A stretch of 64,000 nucleotides of DNA. Origin: Anaerobiospirillum sp. NML120448 (lineage in GTDB: Bacteria; Pseudomonadota; Gammaproteobacteria; Enterobacterales; Succinivibrionaceae). Positions 57,925 to 64,000 of this stretch are shown here, piece by piece. The position numbers and the translations under genes are program-made. The DNA is taken from contig NZ_JALKIM010000008.1 in NCBI RefSeq assembly GCF_023050945.1, forward strand, positions 1 through 64,000, given 5' to 3'. The notes under the pieces are model-generated. The model searched no databases. It was not told the origin of the DNA and saw only the letters and a list, made by a program, of their open reading frames with translations. Position 1 is the first letter of the stretch; each line of letters starts with the position of its first letter.

Positions 57925-58530
57925 ATGGCGGGCAATTGCGAGTATAAAGAGTGGCGTAAGCAAAAAAGAAATGAAATTCGTGCACAAAGAAAGGCTTTAG
58001 ACCAACAAGAAGTCTTAACTAGCTCTGAGAAAGTACTTGATAGCTTAATGAGCCATCCTTTCTTAAATGCACCTAGAACTATTGCCTCTTATATGAGCTT
58101 TTCTGGAGAGATTGATACTATAGCTATCAATCAGAGATTAAAGGCTCAATCCCACCAAATATGCCTGCCTATTATTAATCCTGAATTAAAAGGCATTATG
58201 GATTTTTATAGTTATGATGACGAAAAGCAATTAGTCCTTAATAACTTTAAAATCTTAGAGCCGATTAAAGATGAAAATCATTATGTAAGACCAGACTGCT
58301 TAGAAGTAATCTTAGTGCCTTTAGTAGGCTTTAATGACAAAGGCGATCGCCTAGGCATGGGTGGAGGTTATTACGATCGTATGCTCAAAAAGGTATCTGC
58401 CAATTGTTTAATCTTAGGTTTAGCCTATGATTTTCAGTTGATCCCAGAATTAAAAGGTCAGCATTGGGATATGCCTTTAGACGAAATCATTACGCCAACT
58501 AAACACTATATTTTTTCTAAAAAATATTAG
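57925..58530 (+). CDS. fau: 5-formyltetrahydrofolate cyclo-ligase
   Basis: ATP-dependent conversion of 5-formyl-THF to 5,10-methenyl-THF (also called YgfA/FAU). 201 residues. The N-terminal basic RKQKRNEIRAQRKAL segment binds nucleotide phosphate. The signature LVPLVGFNDKGDRLGMGGGYYDR lies at ~133-155. The ATG at 57925 has AGG 9 bases upstream; the frame opens at a TTG three codons earlier. It follows zapA, the conserved gammaproteobacterial order. Confidence 0.94.
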   Translation: MAGNCEYKEWRKQKRNEIRAQRKALDQQEVLTSSEKVLDSLMSHPFLNAPRTIASYMSFSGEIDTIAINQRLKAQSHQICLPIINPELKGIMDFYSYDDEKQLVLNNFKILEPIKDENHYVRPDCLEVILVPLVGFNDKGDRLGMGGGYYDRMLKKVSANCLILGLAYDFQLIPELKGQHWDMPLDEIITPTKHYIFSKKY

Positions 58531-58534
58531 ACAC

Positions 58535-58563
58535 GAAAAAAGGAGCCCTAAGGCTCCTTTTTC
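58535..58563. terminator. Bidirectional terminator between fau and secG
   Basis: GAAAAAAGGAGCC and GGCTCCTTTTTC arms with a 4-base loop; T-runs on both strands. Confidence 0.92.
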
Positions 58564-58627
58564 ATGAGTTTTTTAGTTAGCTGCGTTGGCTTTTAGCTAC
58601 GTACATTTAGCTAACAAAAAGAATTTT

Positions 58628-59221
58628 TTACTGAGCGTCAGTTGCCTCAGCCTCAGCCTCTGGCTCTTCATTATTAGAGCTTTCTACGGCCTCTTTAACT
58701 TCCTCGTCAGTAGCTACGGTGTCGTCATTAACAACGCTCTCACCTTCTTGAGCCTCAGCTGATGCATTATCTTCAGCCTGAGCATTCTCAGCAGCTACAG
58801 TATCAGTGTTCTCTACAGCTGGAGCGTCAGTGCTCTCCATAGCTGGAACATCAGTAGACTCTAAAGTTGGTACTTCAGTATCAGTTGGTGGTAATAAAGG
58901 AACATCACCGCCTAAAGAAGGAACATCAGCTGGGCTCTCTTCAACTTGAGCAGCCTCACCAATATTAGTAAAGTCACCTGCTTTGTTGGTGTCTTGCTTT
59001 TGTAAGTAGCCAATTAATAAACAAAGGCCAAAGAATACAAGAGCTAAAATCCAGGTAGAGCGGGTTAAGAAGTTACCTGAACCAGCAGCACCGAATACGG
59101 TATTAGAAGCGCCTGCACCAAAAGAAGCGCCCATGCCAGCACCCTTACCTTGTTGAACTAAGATTAAAGCAACAATAGCAATGGATACTAAAAGTAGTAA
59201 TACAATTACAATCTCGTACAT
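58628..59221 (-). CDS. secG: Preprotein translocase subunit SecG with an extended acidic tail
   Basis: Small accessory subunit of the SecYEG channel. Residues 1-~75 are the conserved core: helix 1 (~2-22), the LVQQGKGAGMGASFGAGASNT loop and helix 2 (~54-72). The remaining ~120 residues are Asp/Glu/Ala/Val-rich with imperfect repeats (ESTDVPAM, ESTDAPAV, ENTDTVAA). E. coli SecG is 110 residues, so about half of this protein is a family-atypical tail. It is downstream of glmM (380-base gap), as in E. coli. Confidence 0.93.
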   Translation of the reverse strand: MYEIVIVLLLLVSIAIVALILVQQGKGAGMGASFGAGASNTVFGAAGSGNFLTRSTWILALVFFGLCLLIGYLQKQDTNKAGDFTNIGEAAQVEESPADVPSLGGDVPLLPPTDTEVPTLESTDVPAMESTDAPAVENTDTVAAENAQAEDNASAEAQEGESVVNDDTVATDEEVKEAVESSNNEEPEAEAEATDAQ

Positions 59222-59547
59222 AGCAAAACCATAAAGATAAAATGGATAATTTTAGCTGTGCAATAATACCTATCAAAGCCGCAATTATCAAGACCTAAAG
59301 CACTTTTAGAACAAATTTATCTTGCCAATAAAAAGCAAACATGCCTTATTTTGAGCCCTACACAGCTTAGATTATCGAACAAAACCGCTATTGCTCTTAA
59401 ACTAGTCCCCACACAAAAGGCGTAATTAAATTACAATAGCAGTTTTGCGAATCTTATATAATAAGCTTTAATAAGCAATAAATCAAAGTGCAAAGAATAG
59501 ATAAATTACCTTTTTTAAGATATTGATGGCAGTAAAGCCATTTCATT
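59222..59547. other. Intergenic region between glmM and secG
   Basis: AT-rich; holds the secG promoter. No tRNA was found. Nothing else recognised. Confidence 0.45.
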
Positions 59548-59579
59548 AAAAAAGCCTAGCTATTTTAGCTAGGCCTTTT
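59548..59579 (-). terminator. Terminator of glmM
   Basis: Minus strand: AAAAGGCCTAGCTA pairs with TAGCTAGGCTTTTTT, with a T-run. Confidence 0.9.
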
Positions 59580-59601
59580 GCTGTTAAAGCACAGTAATTA
59601 A

Positions 59602-60951
59602 CTATTCAGTTTGAGCTCTAATACAATCAGCAATACGTACTGCCATATTATGAACCACAGAGCTATCCTCACCCTCAACCATGACACGGATAAGAGGCTC
59701 AGTACCGCTCTTACGTAATAAGACACGACCCTTGCCTTGTAAAATTTCTTCTACTGCCTTAACCTCAGCTTTAACCTTCTCATCATTTAAAGCATCAAAA
59801 GCGGTAGATAGACGAATATTAATTAGCTCCTGAGGGAACATTACTAAATCTTGAGTAAGCTCCTCTAAGCTCTTGTTATGACGGATACAAGCCTTTAATA
59901 CCTGTAGAGCAGAAATAATACCATCACCTGTTGAGGTATAGTCTAGACAAATAATATGACCGCTGTTTTCGCCACCTAAGCGCCAATCACGCTTTAATAG
60001 CTCTTCCATTACATAACGGTCACCAACGGCGCTACGAACAAAGTCTACACCTAGTCTTTGCAAAGCTAGCTCAAAGCCTAAATTAGACATTTGAGTACCT
60101 ACCACACCTCCGCTCATGCGATTGCGTAATTTACGGTCTAGGGCAATGATATAAAGTAAAGCATCACCGTCTAAAATACGGCCCTGCTTATCCACCATAA
60201 TGACACGATCACCGTCACCATCAAAAGCAATACCTAAATCTGCATTATTAGCTAATACTTTTTCAGCTAAGCTATCAACGTGAGTAGAACCAACACCATC
60301 ATTAATATTGATGCCATTAGGTGATACGCCCATACAAGTTACGTTAGCACCTAACTCTTTAAATACTAAAGGAGCTACATGATAAGTAGCACCATTAGCG
60401 CAGTCCAAAACGATATTTAGACCATCTAAGCTCATATGAGTGTCAAAGGTAGACTTACAAAACTCTACATAGCGTCCTGGGGCATCGCTTTGGCGATAAG
60501 CACGGCCAAAAAAGGCAGGCTCAGCCATAGCAAGCTCATGCTCTAAAGCCTCCTCGATAGCAGCCTCTACCTCATCAGGTAGCTTAGTGCCTTCGCTGGA
60601 GAAAAACTTAATGCCATTGTCATAAAAAGGATTATGCGATGCTGAAATTACTACGCCTAAATCAGCTCTAAAAGCTTTGGTTAAATAAGAAACAGCAGGA
60701 GTAGGCATAGGGCCTAATAATACTGTAGACACACCAGAGGCACTAAAACCAGCCTCAAGTGCAGCCTCAAGCATATAGCCAGAAAGACGAGTATCCTTTC
60801 CAATAATTACTCGGCCTTGATCATTTTTAAGCAATACTTTGCCAGCAGCCATGCCCAATTTCATAACAAAATCTGGAGTAATAGGAAATTGACCAACACG
60901 ACCACGTACACCATCTGTACCAAAGTATTTACGCTTAATTGAACTTTGCAT
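59602..60951 (-). CDS. glmM: Phosphoglucosamine mutase GlmM
   Basis: Interconverts glucosamine-6-P and glucosamine-1-P for UDP-GlcNAc, peptidoglycan and LPS synthesis. Motifs: [20 protein letters not shown] at the N-terminus, phosphoserine site [15 protein letters not shown] (Ser ~102), metal-binding DGDGDR (~243) and C-terminal [15 protein letters not shown]. The ATG at 60951 ([12 protein letters not shown]) has GAGG 7 bases upstream and gives 449 residues (E. coli 445), so I reject the longer frame to 61008. Conserved order ftsH-folP-glmM-secG. Confidence 0.96.
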   Translation of the reverse strand: MQSSIKRKYFGTDGVRGRVGQFPITPDFVMKLGMAAGKVLLKNDQGRVIIGKDTRLSGYMLEAALEAGFSASGVSTVLLGPMPTPAVSYLTKAFRADLGVVISASHNPFYDNGIKFFSSEGTKLPDEVEAAIEEALEHELAMAEPAFFGRAYRQSDAPGRYVEFCKSTFDTHMSLDGLNIVLDCANGATYHVAPLVFKELGANVTCMGVSPNGININDGVGSTHVDSLAEKVLANNADLGIAFDGDGDRVIMVDKQGRILDGDALLYIIALDRKLRNRMSGGVVGTQMSNLGFELALQRLGVDFVRSAVGDRYVMEELLKRDWRLGGENSGHIICLDYTSTGDGIISALQVLKACIRHNKSLEELTQDLVMFPQELINIRLSTAFDALNDEKVKAEVKAVEEILQGKGRVLLRKSGTEPLIRVMVEGEDSSVVHNMAVRIADCIRAQTE

Positions 60952-61415
60952 CACTAATCCTCTGCTTATTTCATGCTTGTACCAACAAACTTTCTTTTTC
61001 AAAAGCACTGCTTGTTATCTCTTAGCTAAAAGCTAAGCAACACACACTATAAATTTTTATAGCCTAAAATTGTACACCATACAAAACGCAATTATCTAAT
61101 AAAGTCTATTAGCTCCAATCCCAGCTCTAAGTTATCTACTGCTTCGATCTTGTTAAAGTATGCTCTAGCTCCCCAGAACACCTGTCCCTACCTTTAATAC
61201 TAAGGTAGTCACTAATATAGTATGCAATAGCATTGGATACTCTAGGATATTAAGGATGCCAGATGTGAATGTTAAGAAAGTGCGCCTAAGTTGGCTATTT
61301 GCCTAGTTTTACTAGCTGCTTATTTTGGCCAGAGGCCTGCTTTGGCAAGTGGCTTATTTTTCTTAAGGTGGGGATGATGGGGATGATGGGGAGGTGCGGT
61401 GTGAATTTTGACCAT
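60952..61415. other. Intergenic region between the folP-like gene and glmM
   Basis: Holds the glmM promoter and a GGGATGATG short tandem repeat (61369-61395). In most relatives this gap is nearly zero because folP and glmM form an operon. No gene. Confidence 0.5.
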
Positions 61416-61452
61416 AAAAAAGCCTACAAACTTAATTTTGTAGGCCTTTTTT
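61416..61452 (-). terminator. Terminator of the folP-like gene
   Basis: Minus strand GCCTACAAAA and TTTGTAGGC arms followed by six T. It separates this gene from glmM. Confidence 0.9.
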
Positions 61453-61475
61453 AGTATTAATGACAATCAATTAGT

Positions 61476-62354
61476 CTATTTGTTAGCATTTCCTTTACGC
61501 TTGCCCTGAGCTAAATTTTTTAGCTTTGCACCTATGGCACGAGTTAGCTTAAATGGTCGTGCACTTTGATGAAGGGCATGCCAGCTATTAATGGCTACGG
61601 CAATGTCATAGACTTGCTTAGTACGAATAATACGTATGCCTTGTTGCTCGGCAAATAAAGCTACTGTCGTGACAATGGACATATTTTGTTCATTAGGATT
61701 ACTTTCGCTCTCATTAGCTACTAAGCGAGGTAAAGAGCAGCTAAGTGGCAGACCAAAGCTTACAAAAGTCTTAAGGCGACCAAAGATTTTTAAACGATAC
61801 TCAACTGAGGTATGAACACCAATCATAGGCTCTAAAATGATCTTTTGACGGTCAATACCAGCATTCATGCAAGCATCTAAGCGCTCATAGAAAAACTCAG
61901 ATACTGCAGCGCAAGGATCGCTATCATCCTCTTCTTTAAATGAGCATTGTTGGTCATAAAGCATGCATACAGCTAAGCCTGTTGATGATATAGCCTCAAT
62001 AGCTCCTGGAGCTCGTAAAGCATTAGGGTCAACAATAAATTGCGCACCGCATTGAGCTACTTTGGTCATGATCTCAGGATTAGAGGTATAAACGCCAACT
62101 ATAAGCTCACAATCATTTACAGCTTCAATAGCAGCGCACAACATATCTAATTGCCCATCAACAGAACAATCCCTTTGCTCGTACTTATTAACACTGAACT
62201 CTAAAAAAGTAGCACCAGACTCCTTGTAGTCTTCAGCAATATCATAAATATCATCTAATGACAGAGGAGCATCAGTATTAAGGTCGATATTTCCCATAAT
62301 CATGGTGCTTGATAGCTCAATGGTAGAATCTTTTAGATGTAAACGCACGATCAT
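61476..62354 (-). CDS. Degenerate dihydropteroate-synthase-like protein at the folP locus
   Basis: A 292-residue TIM-barrel protein in the folP position (ftsH-folP-glmM-secG) whose strand order follows dihydropteroate synthase. Its motifs have diverged: IMGNIDLNTDAPLSLDD replaces IMGILNVTPDSFSDGG; FLEFSVN replaces the IDVGGESTRPG loop; VDPNALRAPGA sits where NDVTG lies; IILEPMIGVHTS replaces LDPGFGFGK; LPRLVANES replaces the SRKSF Lys loop; RTKQVYD lacks the RVHDV His. AMNAGIDRQKIILEP (written CMNAGID here) still marks the fold. I infer loss of pterin and pABA chemistry; a non-catalytic or new role is possible. If so, a true folP must lie elsewhere. It has its own terminators on both sides. 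Confidence 0.72.
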   Translation of the reverse strand: MIVRLHLKDSTIELSSTMIMGNIDLNTDAPLSLDDIYDIAEDYKESGATFLEFSVNKYEQRDCSVDGQLDMLCAAIEAVNDCELIVGVYTSNPEIMTKVAQCGAQFIVDPNALRAPGAIEAISSTGLAVCMLYDQQCSFKEEDDSDPCAAVSEFFYERLDACMNAGIDRQKIILEPMIGVHTSVEYRLKIFGRLKTFVSFGLPLSCSLPRLVANESESNPNEQNMSIVTTVALFAEQQGIRIIRTKQVYDIAVAINSWHALHQSARPFKLTRAIGAKLKNLAQGKRKGNANK

Positions 62355-62526
62355 CCCCCTGAAACCCTGACTATTAGCATTAGCTAGACTTAGTAATAAT
62401 ACTACTCTATCCTAGAATATAAATACCTATTTAGGTGCAAAAAGCTCCTACAGTTGCGAGAGCGCTCAAATTTTACATATCTAAGCACTTTTAAAGTGCT
62501 TGCCATAATTTGCAGCTGCCCAAAAG

Positions 62527-62561
62527 AAAAAAGGCCTAGTATTTTCTACTAGGCCTTTTTT
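62527..62561 (-). terminator. Terminator of ftsH
   Basis: Perfect 15-base arms (AAAAAAGGCCTAGTA and complement) with a 5-base loop, T-run on the minus strand. Confidence 0.93.
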
Positions 62562-62579
62562 CATAAGAACAAAAGCTAA

Positions 62580-64000
62580 TTATTTCTTTTCATTCTTATC
62601 ATCAACTTTGTTGCCACTTGGAGTATTAAATGGCCAACCCTTATTCTGCTCACTGGCATTGTCCTGAGCAGGAGCATCCTTTGCTTGCTCGGAAGCTGGA
62701 GCCTGAGCCTGTTCAGGCTCTTGAGCCTTAGCGTCTGCGCCCTCAGCAGCAGGAGCTGCTGTCTCAGGAGCAGCTTGGGTCGCCTGGGCTGCTTTATCGG
62801 CAGAAGCCTTAGTCTCTTGCTCATTGGCAGAGCTATTTTGGCTCTGCTGTGGCTTGGCCTGCTCGGAGCTTGAGTTGCTATTGGAGCTGTCAGAACCATT
62901 AGAGCCTTGAGACTGGGACTGGCCATGGGAGCCTGATGAGCTATTACCCTCTGATGGTGCACGGCATGGGCGACGATTCATAAGATCATCGATTTGGGCA
63001 GCATCAATAGTTTCATACTTTAATAGTGCATCTTTCATGGCCTCAAGAATATCTCTATTCTCAGTGAGCATGGTCTTAGCACGATCGTAGCAGTAATTAA
63101 TGATAGAGCTTACTTCCTCATCAATAATTAAAGTAGTCTTGTCTGAAACTGGCAGAGTAGCTACATGACCACCACCTAAGTATTGAGATTGATCTTGGTC
63201 TTGATCAAACTGCATTGGTGGTAGGCGCTTAGAGAAGCCCCAACGGGTTACCATGCGACGGGCAATATCAGTAGCACGCTCAATATCATTAGAGGCACCA
63301 GTGGTTACGGCATCCTCACCAAAAGCCAACTCCTCAGCAATACGGCCTGCAAATAAGGCACTAATACGAGAAAGTAAATATTGCTTTGATTGGCTGTAGC
63401 GATCTTGCTCTGGGAGGTAAGAAGTTACACCTAAAGCACGACCTCTTGGGATAATGGAAACCTTATAAACAGGGTCATGATCAGGCACTAACTTACCCAC
63501 AATAGCGTGACCAGCTTCGTGATAAGCAGTATTAGCCTTTTCATGATCGTTCATAATTAAGCTACGACGCTCAGCACCCATTAATAACTTATCTTTAGCT
63601 TGCTCAAACTCAAGCATACTTACAGTACGCTTGTTAGCACGAGCAGCTGATAAGGCAGCCTCATTAACTAAGTTAGCAAGCTCTGCACCAGAGAAACCAG
63701 GAGTACCACGAGCTAATAGCGCAGCATTAACATCCTCAGCTAAAGGTACTTTCTTCATATGTACCTTTAAGATTTGCTCACGGCCACGAACATCAGGTAA
63801 ACCTACAGTAACTTGACGGTCAAAACGACCTGGACGTAATAAAGCTGGATCTAAAACATCAGGACGGTTAGTTGCAGCAATTACAATTACTGCCTCGAAG
63901 CCCTCAAAGCCATCCATTTCAACCAATAACTGGTTTAAGGTCTGCTCACGCTCATCGTGACCACCACCCATGCCTACGCCTCTTTTACGGCCTACAGCAT
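62580..64000 (-). CDS. ftsH: ATP-dependent zinc metalloprotease FtsH (5' end outside the window)
   Basis: Membrane-anchored AAA+ protease that degrades LpxC, sigma-32 and damaged membrane proteins. The window holds only the C-terminal ~470 residues. Seen are the end of the AAA module ([42 protein letters not shown]), the zinc site HEAGH in [12 protein letters not shown] and a second-metal Asp further on in [12 protein letters not shown]. After the protease domain comes a ~130-residue Gln/Ser/Ala-rich tail ending [19 protein letters not shown], far longer than the short E. coli tail. The frame continues past base 64000 (AVGRKRGVG precedes the in-window Met). Confidence 0.96.
   Translation of the reverse strand, partial: AVGRKRGVGMGGGHDEREQTLNQLLVEMDGFEGFEAVIVIAATNRPDVLDPALLRPGRFDRQVTVGLPDVRGREQILKVHMKKVPLAEDVNAALLARGTPGFSGAELANLVNEAALSAARANKRTVSMLEFEQAKDKLLMGAERRSLIMNDHEKANTAYHEAGHAIVGKLVPDHDPVYKVSIIPRGRALGVTSYLPEQDRYSQSKQYLLSRISALFAGRIAEELAFGEDAVTTGASNDIERATDIARRMVTRWGFSKRLPPMQFDQDQDQSQYLGGGHVATLPVSDKTTLIIDEEVSSIINYCYDRAKTMLTENRDILEAMKDALLKYETIDAAQIDDLMNRRPCRAPSEGNSSSGSHGQSQSQGSNGSDSSNSNSSSEQAKPQQSQNSSANEQETKASADKAAQATQAAPETAAPAAEGADAKAQEPEQAQAPASEQAKDAPAQDNASEQNKGWPFNTPSGNKVDDKNEKK

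Overview
The window reads as a chromosomal segment of an AT-rich, probably anaerobic gammaproteobacterium. Several gene orders match enterobacterial core clusters (rimP-nusA-infB-rbfA, yceD-rpmF-plsX-fabHDG-acpP-fabF, ftsH-folP-glmM-secG, zapA-fau). AcpP and RpmF look very close to gammaproteobacterial forms. Long loose intergenic gaps, TRAP transporters and uronate catabolism suggest a gut or rumen member of the Succinivibrionaceae/Aeromonadales. That placement is inference from gene content and was not tested phylogenetically. No phage, transposase, CRISPR array or rRNA was seen.

Layout. 1-2.6 kb: the tail of a broken KdgM-like porin and a family-9 polysaccharide (pectate) lyase. 3.1-9.1 kb: recN, a GNAT acetyltransferase overlapping dapB, and a chemoreceptor. 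10.4-18.0 kb: gdhA, tRNA-Ser(UGA), then rbfA, infB, nusA and rimP on the minus strand, preceded by a structured, terminator-bearing leader or small RNA. 18.9-25.4 kb: a LysR regulator with a YeiH-type permease, a LEA14-like lipoprotein with an unknown membrane protein, and asnS. 26.1-34.4 kb: three paralogous FadR-type GntR regulators around an idonate-type dehydrogenase and a DctPQM TRAP operon. 34.5-42.7 kb: the type II fatty acid cluster. 43.0-49.5 kb: an unknown exported protein, a second DctPQM TRAP operon and uxaC. 50.1-52.9 kb: a single-gene MmeI-like restriction-modification enzyme. 53.1-64 kb: a TerC/CBS membrane protein, rluB, zapA, fau, secG, glmM, a degenerate folP-like gene and the 3' part of ftsH.

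How the parts may work together (inference): the lyase would release oligogalacturonides, the (here broken) porin would have admitted them, TRAP carriers could import uronates or aldonates, and UxaC and the zinc dehydrogenase could feed them into central metabolism. The three GntR paralogues are the likely local regulators. Palindromic candidate operators lie upstream of two of these regulators, a TRAP operon, uxaC and the dehydrogenase/TRAP divergent region.

Most unusual items: (1) a FolP-like protein at the canonical folP locus that has lost nearly all dihydropteroate synthase active-site motifs; (2) a GC-rich stretch closed by a long stem exactly where 6S RNA normally sits (zapA-fau gap); (3) a multi-hairpin RNA candidate with its own promoter and terminator upstream of rimP; (4) two TRAP operons that share an unusually long, structured dctP-dctQ spacer; (5) a solitary type IIL restriction-modification gene. 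Start codons were re-chosen from ribosome binding sites for many genes, and the reasons are given in each entry.
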